NCBI RefSeq assembly: GCF_009866765.1
Contig: NZ_CP019431.1
Coordinates: 496,001-560,000 of the forward strand
Direction of reading: 5' to 3'
Length of the DNA stretch: 64,000 nucleotides
DNA from: Pseudomonas sp. S35
GTDB taxonomy: Bacteria; Pseudomonadota; Gammaproteobacteria; Pseudomonadales; Pseudomonadaceae
In this document: positions 16,845 through 26,862 of the stretch, piece after piece
How positions within the stretch are numbered: position 1 is the first letter of the stretch
How the letters are laid out: every line of letters begins with the position of its first letter
Notes under the pieces: model-generated
Told to the model about the DNA's origin: nothing
Database searches by the model: none
Seen by the model: the letters and a program-made list of their open reading frames with translations, nothing else
Translations under genes and position numbers: made by a program

Positions 16845-17279
16845 TTACACCCCCTGGCTACGCAACCAGCTCATCAACTGCGGCAACGCAAACGCCCCGC
16901 TCTGACGCGCCACTTCGCGGCCGTTCTTGAACAGGATCAGACTGGGGATCGAACGAATCCCCAACTGCGCCGACAGCTGCTGATTGGCCTCGCTGTCCAG
17001 CTTGGCCAGCCTGCACTTGCCTTCCAACTGCCCGGCCGCCTGTTCAAACACTGGCGCAAACGACTTGCACGGCCCACACCAATCGGCCCACACGTCGACC
17101 AATAACGGCAAATCGCCCTTGATCTGGCTGGCGTAGTCGCCTTGTTTGAGCTCAAAAGGCTTGTTCAATAACACAGGCTGTTTGCAACGCCCGCAGTTGG
17201 GCGCATCTCCCAGGCGTTCGCCGGGGATGCGGTTGAGGCCGTTGCAATGGGGGCAGGGGACGACGAGCGGTTCGGACAT
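16845..17279 (-). CDS. trxC: thioredoxin 2 (TrxC) with N-terminal zinc ribbon
   Basis: This 144-residue cytoplasmic disulfide reductase carries the TrxC-specific zinc-binding cysteines CPHC (9-12) and CGRC (29-32), followed by a thioredoxin domain with WCGPC at 67-71 and the cis-proline in RSIPSLILF. It reduces protein disulfides during oxidative stress in other bacteria. The ATG at 17279 has AAGGAG upstream. A short dyad with arms CCAATAG and CTATTTGG lies just upstream and could be an operator; E. coli trxC is OxyR-controlled, but the spacing here does not match an OxyR site. Confidence 0.95.
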   Translation of the reverse strand: MSEPLVVPCPHCNGLNRIPGERLGDAPNCGRCKQPVLLNKPFELKQGDYASQIKGDLPLLVDVWADWCGPCKSFAPVFEQAAGQLEGKCRLAKLDSEANQQLSAQLGIRSIPSLILFKNGREVARQSGAFALPQLMSWLRSQGV

Positions 17280-17381
17280 GGTGGGCTCCTTGAAATGGCC
17301 AATAGGCTCTATTTGGAGCCAGCAATGATAGTTATCAAGCGAAACATATGATTGTGAAGAGGGTGCTCATTGCTCTCGGGT

Positions 17382-18893
<1,512 letters not shown>

Positions 18894-21800
18894 TTAGTCG
18901 AGTTTGCTCGGTGGCGGCTCGGGTGCGTCCTCGACTTTGCCGGGTGGCGGCTGCGGCGCATCCTGGGTCTCGACCGGGCCGACGATGGTGCGTTTCTCGT
19001 CGTCCACCGGCACCAGTTTGTATTCCTGGCCGTGGAGGTTTTTGAGGTAGACCTCCATCTGGCGGAACGAGATGTTGATGTGGTGGTTCTTGAACTCGCG
19101 GTTGATAAAGCGGTTCACCTCGTCGATCACCGGGTTGCGGTCACCGAGGTCGCGCACGTGCATGCGCAGCTCGTGGTCGAGGGTGCTTTCGCCGAAGTTG
19201 AGGAAGTACACGTGAGGTTCCGGTTCCTTCAGCACCCGTGGGTTTTCCCTGGCGGCCTTGAGGAGCAATTCCTTCACCAGGTCCAGGTCGGAGCCGTAGT
19301 CCACACCCAGCTTCAGGGTGACGCGAGTGATGGTGTCGGTCAGCGACCAGTTGATCAATTGCCCGGTAATAAATGTTTTGTTCGGGACGATGATGTCCTT
19401 GCGGTCGAAGTCGGTGATGGTGGTGGCGCGGATGCGGATCTTGCTCACCGTGCCGGACAGGTTGCCGATGGTGATGGTGTCGCCGATCCGCACTGGGCGT
19501 TCGAACAGGATCATGATGCCGGAGATGAAGTTGGCGAAGATCTCCTGCATGCCGAAGCCCAAGCCCACCGACAGCGCGGCTACCAACCATTGCAGTTTGT
19601 CCCAGCTCACGCCGAGGGTGGACAGGGTGGACACGAAGCCCACGCCGGCAATCACATAGGACAGCAAGGTGGTGGTGGCGTAGGCGCTGCCCTGGGCCAG
19701 ATCCAGCTTGGACAGCACCAACACCTCCAGCAGACCGGGCAGGTTGCGCGCCAGGGCGAAGGTGATGCCGATGATGATCAGCGCGCCGAGCAAGTCGCCG
19801 ATGCTGATGGGCACCATGCTGATATTCGCACCGGTGCCGCTGGTGTATTCGTACAGGGTCACGTTATCCAGGTAGGAAAATACCGAGATCAGGTCCGACC
19901 ACACCCAGTACAGCGCGGCGATAAAGCCACCGAGCAGGGCCAGGCGAATCAGGCGCATGGACTGTTCGTTGACCTGTTCGATGTCCAGGGTCGGCTCTTC
20001 GATCACCGCTTCGCCATCCCCCGCCTCTTTGGCGGCCTGGCGTTTGGCCAGGGCGCGGGCGTAGGCCAGGCGGCGGGCGGCAACGCCCAGGCCGCGCACG
20101 AAGGTGGCTTCGATCACCAGCCAGAACATCAGCAGGTACAGGGTGTTGATCAACCGGTCGCTGAGCTTGAGGGCGGTGTAGTAGTAGCCAAAGCACACGG
20201 CAATGAACAGGGCGATGGGCAGGGCGGTAAACAGCAGGCCCACGGCTTTGCGAAACAGCGAGGCTTTTTCGTGGGTCGGGCTGTGCAGCAGCAGGCGCCC
20301 GAGCAGCCACGCCATCAGCGCGTAGCACAACAGCACCACGCCAATACCCAGTACGTCGTCGGCCAGTGCTGCCGGTTGGTGCTCGGCGATGGCCACCACG
20401 GCGACCAGTGCCAGTACCACCAGGCCGAGTTTACGCACCCAGCCTTGCAGGAATTCGACTTGGGGTTTTTCCCAGCGAAAGTGCAGTTCGGCCACGCCGC
20501 CTGGCGCCAGGATGCGGTAGGCGGTGTAGAACACCAGCCACGCTTGGGCGATCTGCAGCAGCGCTGCGCCCAGGTTGGCGTTTTGCCCACGGGCGTCGAT
20601 TTGCAGTGCATAACCGCACAGCGCCAGGCCCAGGGCCACCGGCATCGCCAGCAGGATGTTCACCAGGATCGCCTGCGGCGTGTGCCACTGGCTGTCGCGC
20701 TTGAAGTGGCCGATGTCCAGGTGGACCCTTTTGAGGCGTGCGTACAACGCGGTGCGTCGCCACAGCAGGAAACCGATCAATAGCAACAGCGGCAGGAACA
20801 GCAACGGGCGTTGGGTCAGGCCGTCATACAGCTCGCTGACGCTGGAGGCCCAGGGCAGGGTGGTGACTTGCTTGCTCAGGTGCGCCGGCACGGTTTCCAG
20901 CCACTCGGTGTCCAGCGGCTTGTTGCTCGGGATCCAGAACATCTGCTCATCGAGCGTGGCGCGTAGCGTGGTGGCGGTGCTGAGCAGTTGTTTCTGGTTG
21001 AGTTGCAGGGTGATGGATTCGTTGAGCAGTGCGCTCAATTCGCGGCTCAGGCGTTCCAGCAGATCGCTGCGGGTGACCGCCAGTTCCAGCAGGGTACGGC
21101 GCAGTTGCGGCGTGACGTCGTCCGGCGGCTGGTTGGCCAGCAAGTTGTCGACATAGGTGCTGGGGGAACTGATCAGCTCACGTTGCTGGTTGACCTCGAA
21201 CTGGTACAGGCGAATGTTGGCAATGTCGTCGGCCAGGTCGCGATCCACGGTCAGGCGTGGCAGCGCTTGTTTTTGCTTGTAGAGGATCTTCGACAGCAGC
21301 AGGCTGCCCTTGAGCACGTTGATCTGCTCGTCCAGCGCCGAGTCGCTCTGGGTCACGGTGTCCAGTTGCTGCTTGGTCTGCAGGTTCTTCTGGGTCAGGT
21401 CGTTCAGGCGGTCGGTGCTTTTGAGCAGGTAGTCGGAGAGCTTCAGGTTGGCTGCGCTTTCCGTGGCGAGCAGGCTGCTGCCACCGGCTTTTTGCGCTTC
21501 GATGGACTGCTGGGTCACGGTCTGCTGGGACTGGGCCAGGCGCTTCTGGTTGATCAGGGTTTGCAGGTCCTGGATCTCTTGCTCCAGGCGCGCGATTTTT
21601 TCCACCACCAGGTCGTGCTGGCTGTTGCCCAGGTCTTGCAATTGGCTGTTGCCGGCCAGTTCCTGGCGACGCAGCGGTATCAGCGCGTTGAGCGAGGCGA
21701 GTTCGGCGTTCAGTTGGTTGCGCTGGTCGCTGCTGAGGGTTTTACCGTTGTCTTTGCCGGCCTTGAGCGTCGAATTGATCTGCAGGATGCGCGTCTGGCT

Positions 21801-22277
21801 GCTGCTGATTTCGGTCTGCGCACGCTCGGGGCGGGTCTGGGCGGCGATGGTCAGGCTGTTGGCTTCGGCCAGGTCCTTTTGCAGGTCGCCTTGCTGGGTG
21901 GTGCGCTGCACCAGCAATTGCTCAAGCTGCGGTACCGGCAGCGTGGCATAGCGCTGGGCCACCGGGATGATTTTGGTGGCTTTGAGCCGGGTCAGCTCGC
22001 GCTGGTTTTCGCTGGTCTGGCGCGGGGCGTCTTCCAGCTGGCGCTTGAGGTCGATCAGCCGCTGCTCGTAATCCTGTTTGTTGCCCAGGTAGGTGAGCGT
22101 CTGCTGCAGGATGGTTTGCAGCGCCTTCATGTCGGCGTCGGGCAGCTTGCGGTCGGGCAGCTTGTCCAGGGTTTGCTGGATGGCGTCGGCGCTGGGCGGG
22201 TCGGCGGCGTAGACGCTGCCGACACAAAGGGTCAGGCCCAGCAGGGCAGTGGCGAGAAACGTGCGCAGGGTTGGCAT
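18894..22277 (-). CDS. large MscS-family mechanosensitive channel (MscK/MscM type)
   Basis: This is a 1127-residue protein with a Sec signal peptide (cleavage near SVYAADPP) and a long coiled-coil periplasmic domain rich in Gln and Leu (about 25-480). About ten membrane helices follow, then a C-terminal MscS domain. The pore helix and beta domain are seen in LSVGLGFGMQEIFANFISG and FERPVRIGDTITIGNLSGTV. It opens on hypo-osmotic shock or with ion signals. Length fits E. coli MscK (about 1120 residues). The C-terminal tail carries a short Pro-rich duplication, DAPQPPPGKVE then DAPEPPPSKLD. It lies between nhaP2 and selO on the same strand. MscK and MscM cannot be told apart by eye. Confidence 0.9.
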   Translation of the reverse strand: MPTLRTFLATALLGLTLCVGSVYAADPPSADAIQQTLDKLPDRKLPDADMKALQTILQQTLTYLGNKQDYEQRLIDLKRQLEDAPRQTSENQRELTRLKATKIIPVAQRYATLPVPQLEQLLVQRTTQQGDLQKDLAEANSLTIAAQTRPERAQTEISSSQTRILQINSTLKAGKDNGKTLSSDQRNQLNAELASLNALIPLRRQELAGNSQLQDLGNSQHDLVVEKIARLEQEIQDLQTLINQKRLAQSQQTVTQQSIEAQKAGGSSLLATESAANLKLSDYLLKSTDRLNDLTQKNLQTKQQLDTVTQSDSALDEQINVLKGSLLLSKILYKQKQALPRLTVDRDLADDIANIRLYQFEVNQQRELISSPSTYVDNLLANQPPDDVTPQLRRTLLELAVTRSDLLERLSRELSALLNESITLQLNQKQLLSTATTLRATLDEQMFWIPSNKPLDTEWLETVPAHLSKQVTTLPWASSVSELYDGLTQRPLLFLPLLLLIGFLLWRRTALYARLKRVHLDIGHFKRDSQWHTPQAILVNILLAMPVALGLALCGYALQIDARGQNANLGAALLQIAQAWLVFYTAYRILAPGGVAELHFRWEKPQVEFLQGWVRKLGLVVLALVAVVAIAEHQPAALADDVLGIGVVLLCYALMAWLLGRLLLHSPTHEKASLFRKAVGLLFTALPIALFIAVCFGYYYTALKLSDRLINTLYLLMFWLVIEATFVRGLGVAARRLAYARALAKRQAAKEAGDGEAVIEEPTLDIEQVNEQSMRLIRLALLGGFIAALYWVWSDLISVFSYLDNVTLYEYTSGTGANISMVPISIGDLLGALIIIGITFALARNLPGLLEVLVLSKLDLAQGSAYATTTLLSYVIAGVGFVSTLSTLGVSWDKLQWLVAALSVGLGFGMQEIFANFISGIMILFERPVRIGDTITIGNLSGTVSKIRIRATTITDFDRKDIIVPNKTFITGQLINWSLTDTITRVTLKLGVDYGSDLDLVKELLLKAARENPRVLKEPEPHVYFLNFGESTLDHELRMHVRDLGDRNPVIDEVNRFINREFKNHHINISFRQMEVYLKNLHGQEYKLVPVDDEKRTIVGPVETQDAPQPPPGKVEDAPEPPPSKLD

Positions 22278-22329
22278 AGAGACCGATCGAGCAAGGTGAA
22301 GAATCGGGAGCGTGCTATCGCTCCGCAGT

Positions 22330-24072
22330 TTAGAGGAAGAGTCCGGGGCCCGGGCGACTTCCTTCGGGGAATCTGACGCCCACTTTGCCGATCTTGTTCC
22401 CGTCCATGACCGCGACGGTCCAGATGGTGTTGTTCCACTCCACCTGGTCGCCGACGATGGGCGCGCCGCCGACTTTCTGGGTGATGAAGCTGCTCAGCGG
22501 CATGTCCGGGTCGATGCCCTCCAGTTTCAGGCCGTACAGCGCCGAAACCGCGCCCAGCTGGGCGTCGCCTTCGAGCACGAAGTCGCCGAAAAAGCGCAGG
22601 TCGAGGCCGCGCTGCGGCGCTTGGCTGAACAGTTTGCCCAGGGCTGGCAGGTTGTGTTCATGGCCGATCACACAGAGCAGGTCATCGACTTCCAGCACCG
22701 TACTACCCGACGGATGGAGCAGTTGCTGGCCACGGAACAGTGCCGCAATCCGCGTGCCTTCGGGCATTTTCAGCTCGCGCAGGGCGGCACCAATACACCA
22801 TTTTTCCGCGCCCAGGCGGTAGACAAACAGTTCCCACTCGCTGGTGACGTGCACTTCCAGGGCGGCGCGGGAGATTGGCGCGGGGTCGGGCGGCACGGTC
22901 ACTTTCAGTAGTTTGGCCACCCACGGCAGGCTCGTGCCCTGCACCAGCAGCGACACCAGCACGATAAAGAACGCCAGGTTGAAGTACAGCTGCGCATGGG
23001 GCAGGCCGGCCATCAACGGGAACACCGCGAGAATGATCGGTACCGCGCCGCGCAGGCCAACCCAGGCAATAAAGGCTTTTTCGCGACCGTGGAACGCTTT
23101 GAATGGCAGCAGGCCGACCATCACCGACAACGGCCGCGCAAACAGGATCATCCACAGCGCCAGGCCCAGGGCCGGCAAGGCAATCGGCAGTAAGTCGTGT
23201 GGCGTGACCAGCAGGCCCAGCACCAGGAACATGCCGATCTGTGCAAGCCAGGCCATGCCGTCGAGCATATGCAAGATGCCATGACGGCTGCGCACCGGGC
23301 GGTTGCCGATCACCAGGCCGCACAAGTACACCGCGAGGAAGCCGCTGCCGTGGAAGGCGTTGGTCAGGGCAAACACGAACAGGCCGCCGGCGATCACCAG
23401 GATCGGGTACAGGCCGGTCGCCAGGTTGATGCGGTTGACCATCTGCAGCATCAACCAGCCGCCGCCCAGGCCGACAATGCCGCCGATACCGAATTCGCGC
23501 ACCAGATGGGTCAGCAGGCTCCAGTGCAGGCCGGTCTGGCCACTGGCAATCATGTCGATCAGGGTCACGGTGAGGAACACCGCCATCGGGTCGTTGCTGC
23601 CGGATTCGATTTCCAGGGTCGCGGTAACCCGTTCGTTCAGGCCCTTGCCGCCGAGCAGGGAGAACACCGCTGCGGCGTCGGTGGAGCCGACAATCGCGCC
23701 GATCAACAGGCCTTGAATGATATTGAGGTCAAACAGCCAGGCGGCTGCCATGCCGGTGAGGCCTGTGGTAATCAACACCCCCACCGTGGCCAGCGACAAC
23801 GCCGGCCAGAGTGCCACGCGGAAACTCGCCACCCGTGTACGCAAGCCGCCGTCGAGCAGGATCACGGCCAGCGCGAGGTTGCCCACCAGGTAGGCGGTGG
23901 GGTAGTTGTCGAAGATGATGCCGCCGCCATCGACGCCCGCGACCATGCCCACGGCCAGGATGATCACCAGGATCGGAATGCCCAGGCGTGAGGAAAGAGA
24001 ACTCACCAGAATGCTCGCACTCACCAGCAACGCGCCGATCAAGAACAGGCTGTTGATGGTCGTCGCATTCAA
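22330..24072 (-). CDS. nhaP2: NhaP2/CvrA-type potassium/proton antiporter (CPA1)
   Basis: This is a 580-residue cation/proton antiporter with about twelve membrane helices. The conserved acidic motif in [19 protein letters not shown] marks the CPA1 transport site. A cytoplasmic RCK_C-like domain ([16 protein letters not shown]) and a CorC_HlyC-like tail follow. The protein starts with TTG at 24072, preceded by GGAG at a good distance; this gives [13 protein letters not shown] and 580 residues, as I recall for NhaP2. An earlier in-frame ATG would add 15 residues with no family support. It exports K+ or Na+ in exchange for protons and lies next to a mechanosensitive channel gene, both osmotic-stress functions. 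Confidence 0.93.
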   Translation of the reverse strand: MNATTINSLFLIGALLVSASILVSSLSSRLGIPILVIILAVGMVAGVDGGGIIFDNYPTAYLVGNLALAVILLDGGLRTRVASFRVALWPALSLATVGVLITTGLTGMAAAWLFDLNIIQGLLIGAIVGSTDAAAVFSLLGGKGLNERVTATLEIESGSNDPMAVFLTVTLIDMIASGQTGLHWSLLTHLVREFGIGGIVGLGGGWLMLQMVNRINLATGLYPILVIAGGLFVFALTNAFHGSGFLAVYLCGLVIGNRPVRSRHGILHMLDGMAWLAQIGMFLVLGLLVTPHDLLPIALPALGLALWMILFARPLSVMVGLLPFKAFHGREKAFIAWVGLRGAVPIILAVFPLMAGLPHAQLYFNLAFFIVLVSLLVQGTSLPWVAKLLKVTVPPDPAPISRAALEVHVTSEWELFVYRLGAEKWCIGAALRELKMPEGTRIAALFRGQQLLHPSGSTVLEVDDLLCVIGHEHNLPALGKLFSQAPQRGLDLRFFGDFVLEGDAQLGAVSALYGLKLEGIDPDMPLSSFITQKVGGAPIVGDQVEWNNTIWTVAVMDGNKIGKVGVRFPEGSRPGPGLFL

Positions 24073-24196
24073 AGGCAGTACTCCATAAGCAAACAAGACG
24101 GGGCGCAAACTGACCATGCAGTCTGCGTGCCAGGGATTCTAACCTGTTGAATTGCAGTGCTGTCAAAAAGCTTTTAACGCCGGGCGCAGATCTGAA

Positions 24197-24421
24197 TGTG
24201 GGAGGGGGCTTGCCCCCGATGGCCATGGGTATCTACACAACTTCCAGTGAATACGGAATCTATGGCAATCAGGCTTCTGTGGTGAGCGGGGCAAGCCCGC
24301 TCACCACAGAGTTATGTGTCAGCCTTTAAGAGTTGTGTAGATACCTATGCCCCGATGGCGGTATGTCAGTCAGCTTATCGGTAACTGACCCACCGCTATC
24401 GGGGGCAAGCTCCCTCCCACA
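24197..24421. repeat. composite REP array with inner 15-bp inverted repeats
   Basis: The region between nhaP2 and the chemoreceptor gene is almost all repeat. The outer ends are a REPIN: TGTGGGAGGGGGCTTGCC at 24197 and its inverted partner ending CTCCCTCCCACA at 24421. Inside lies a segment bounded by perfect inverted repeats GGTATCTACACAACT (24228-24242) and AGTTGTGTAGATACC (24331-24345). That segment in turn contains a GTGAGCGGGGCAAGCCCGCTCAC-type hairpin (24282-24307). TGCCCCCGATGGC and TGCCCCGATGGC flank the inner segment. It holds no gene. Confidence 0.8.
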
Positions 24422-24441
24422 TTTCAAGCCCGTGCAGGCAG

Positions 24442-26067
24442 TTAGAGGCGGAAGCGGCCAACCATCCCATTCAAATCCACCGCCAGGCGCGACAGTTCAT
24501 TGCTCGCCGCACTGGTCTGGCTGGCACCGGTCGCCGATTGCACCGACAAATCACGAATATTCACCAGGTTGCGATCCACTTCCCGCGCCACCTGGGCCTG
24601 CTCTTCTGCCGCGCTGGCGATCACCAGGTTGCGTTCGTTGATTTCGACAATCGCCGTGTTGATCGTGTCCAGCGACATCCCTGCACCTTTGGCGATGTTC
24701 AACGTGGACTCCGCACGCTCGGTGCTGTTGCGCATCGAATCCACCGCGTGCTCGGTGCCGGCCTGGATGCTGCCGATCATCCGTTCGATCTCGCTGGTGG
24801 ACTGCTGGGTGCGATGGGCCAGGGCGCGCACTTCATCCGCCACCACCGCAAACCCACGACCGGCTTCACCGGCGCGCGCGGCCTCGATTGCAGCGTTCAG
24901 CGCCAGCAGGTTGGTCTGGTCGGCCAGGCCGCGAATCACATCCAGCACTTTGCCGATATCGCGCGACTCATTGGCCAGTTCGCCAATCAGGGTGGCGGTG
25001 GCTTGCACGTCGCCGCTCATGCGTTCGATGGCGCTGACGGTTTCTTGCACCAAATCACGGCCGTCGCCAGCAGACGTGGTGGCATTGCGCGAGGCTTCGG
25101 ACGTGCTCACCGCATTGCGCGCGACTTCCTCGACGGCGCTGGTCATCTCGTTGACTGCGGTGGCGGCTTGTTCGATTTCGTTGTTTTGCTGGGTCAGGCC
25201 ACGGGCGCTTTCATCGGTGACGGCGTTGAGCTCTTCGGCGGCCGAGGCCAGTTGGGTGGCGGAGCCGGCGATGCGTTGCAGGGTGTCGCGCAGGTTGTCC
25301 TGCATCTTGGCCATGGCGGCCAGCAGGCGACCGGCTTCGTCATTGCCCTCGACCTTGATCGGCCGCGTGAGGTTGCCTTCGGCGACTTCTTCCGCCGCTT
25401 CCAATGCCTGGGAAATCGGCAGGGTGATACTGCGTGTCAGCAACCAGGCGAACAACACAGTCAGCAGCGTTGCGGCCACCAGCAGGCCGACGACCAGGTT
25501 GAACGCCGCGTTGTATTGGTCTTCAGCCTCCTGGTTGGTGGCCAGGGCCATCTTGTTATTGATATCGAGCAAACGGGTGAGTACCGCGTTGACCAGCTCG
25601 GAATTGCTCAACAGTTCGGTATTGAGCAGGGTGCGCAATTCATCCACCTGATTGGCACGCGACAAGCTCTTCATGCGTTCTTCAATCTGGTGGTACTGGC
25701 CGAGCAGGCGCACGTATTCGTTGTAGGTGGAACGCTCTTCGCTGCTTTCGATCAGCTTTTCGTAGACGCCCTGGGCGGTGCGGATCTGTTGGTTGCGCAG
25801 TTCAAACGCTTCCAGGGTTTTTTGCTGCACGTCTGGTTCACGATTGGTCAGCAAGCGGTAGGACAGCACGCGCAGACGCAGGGTCAGTTGGGTGAACTCA
25901 TCAAGGGCGCGAATGCTCGGCACGCTGGACAGGGTGATGTCTTCGGTGGCACCACGGATTTTGCTCATTTGGTTGAGGGCGAACACACCCAGAAACAACA
26001 TAACGGCGCCAATCAACGCAAAGCCGAGGAAAGCCCTCGGAGCGATATTCATGTTACGAAGCGACAT
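24442..26067 (-). CDS. methyl-accepting chemotaxis protein, 4HB-type sensor
   Basis: This is a 541-residue chemoreceptor. It has an N-terminal membrane helix (about 11-31), a four-helix-bundle periplasmic domain with no Cache features, and a second helix ([20 protein letters not shown]) near 190-212. A HAMP domain follows, then a long signalling coiled coil whose conserved tip reads [19 protein letters not shown]. No CheR-binding pentapeptide is visible at the C terminus. The ATG at 26067, with AGGA 7 nt upstream, fits the usual MCP start; an upstream in-frame start adds only polar residues. CCGATA at 26130-26125 on the minus strand could be a sigma-28 -10 element, but the -35 match is poor. 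The ligand is unknown. Confidence 0.93.
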   Translation of the reverse strand: MSLRNMNIAPRAFLGFALIGAVMLFLGVFALNQMSKIRGATEDITLSSVPSIRALDEFTQLTLRLRVLSYRLLTNREPDVQQKTLEAFELRNQQIRTAQGVYEKLIESSEERSTYNEYVRLLGQYHQIEERMKSLSRANQVDELRTLLNTELLSNSELVNAVLTRLLDINNKMALATNQEAEDQYNAAFNLVVGLLVAATLLTVLFAWLLTRSITLPISQALEAAEEVAEGNLTRPIKVEGNDEAGRLLAAMAKMQDNLRDTLQRIAGSATQLASAAEELNAVTDESARGLTQQNNEIEQAATAVNEMTSAVEEVARNAVSTSEASRNATTSAGDGRDLVQETVSAIERMSGDVQATATLIGELANESRDIGKVLDVIRGLADQTNLLALNAAIEAARAGEAGRGFAVVADEVRALAHRTQQSTSEIERMIGSIQAGTEHAVDSMRNSTERAESTLNIAKGAGMSLDTINTAIVEINERNLVIASAAEEQAQVAREVDRNLVNIRDLSVQSATGASQTSAASNELSRLAVDLNGMVGRFRL

Positions 26068-26344
26068 GCGGAAATCCTGGGGAGAAGCGCGATCCGTGCG
26101 GGGGTGAGACGGGGTGTGCATCGCTATCGGTCGTACGACTAAAGTCTAAAGGGGCGTGTGCGTTTTTGTCGCATCTGACGAGGGGTTTGTCCGATTCAGG
26201 AACCAGATGGGGCAAATGCAGTCACTAAGGCTTCAAAGTGTGGCCCGGCCCTTAAAAATCGGGCTGCGCGCCGGGGATAACCCTGGCATCCGAGGTGAAT
26301 TTTCTTTATCGTCACCGCCCTTCAAAAATGCCCGAGAAATCAAA

Positions 26345-26575
26345 ATGTTAGAAGCATCCCTCAGTCAACTGGAACAAATGGTCAGCGACCTGGTACAGCA
26401 GAATCAGGACCTGTTGGGCAGCAACGAATCCCTCAAGGCTGAGCTCGCTGTCGCCAAGGATGAGAACGACAGCCTGCAACTGAGCCTGATGGAACAGGAA
26501 GAAAAGCACGGTGCCACCGCTGCCCGCATTCAGGCATTGGTTGAGCGTGTGAGCGCAGGTCCTGTCAGCGCATGA
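26345..26575 (+). CDS. TIGR02449-type small coiled-coil protein
   Basis: This is a 76-residue, almost wholly helical protein with heptads of Leu (LEASLSQLEQMVSDLVQQNQ, then SNESLKAELAVAKDEND). Such proteins sit directly before zapA in pseudomonads and are likely to be small division-associated coiled coils, in the manner of ZapB. The ATG at 26345 is chosen because the family starts MLEASL; the ribosome binding site (GAGA) is weak. Its stop overlaps the zapA start as ATGA. The usual zapA locus is elsewhere on Pseudomonas chromosomes, so this pair is probably a paralogous copy. Confidence 0.72.
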   Translation: MLEASLSQLEQMVSDLVQQNQDLLGSNESLKAELAVAKDENDSLQLSLMEQEEKHGATAARIQALVERVSAGPVSA

Positions 26576-26862
26576 ATGAAGGGATAAAGGTCGTTTCAAT
26601 TCTCGGAGAGGATTACTCGATCAAGGCGCCTGCGGGGGGAGACAACACCCTGATGCACGCCGTGACGATGCTCAAGGCTTCCCTGGCCACCACCAAGCAA
26701 AAGTACCCGACCTTGATCGGTGACAAGTTGCTGGTGCTGGCGGCGCTGAATCTGTGCGCCGAGCAGATCGAATTGCAGCAGGCTCACCAACAGGAACTTG
26801 ACCGTTACCAAGAGCAAGTCAGCGCCACGGTCGAGGTGATTTCCAAGGCCATCCAGCCTTAG
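26572..26862 (+). CDS. zapA: ZapA-family cell division protein
   Basis: This is a 96-residue protein with the ZapA layout. A beta-strand head (KVVSILGEDYSIKAP) is followed by the helical segment LIGDKLLVLAALNLCAEQIE and a C-terminal coiled coil. ZapA promotes FtsZ filament bundling at the division ring. Unlike the standard gammaproteobacterial locus, no 6S RNA or 5-formyltetrahydrofolate cyclo-ligase gene follows; the gene instead collides tail to tail with the acyl-CoA dehydrogenase gene, overlapping it by 4 nt. It may be a second ZapA rather than the main one. Confidence 0.8.
   Translation: MNEGIKVVSILGEDYSIKAPAGGDNTLMHAVTMLKASLATTKQKYPTLIGDKLLVLAALNLCAEQIELQQAHQQELDRYQEQVSATVEVISKAIQP

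Noticed and set aside
24197..24421. CRISPR array
   Set aside because: Repeats are inverted REP arms with no regular direct repeat and spacer spacing, and no cas genes are present in the window.
26121..26160. Confident sigma-28 promoter for the chemoreceptor
   Set aside because: CCGATA fits the -10 but no acceptable -35 is found at the right distance; mentioned only as a possibility.
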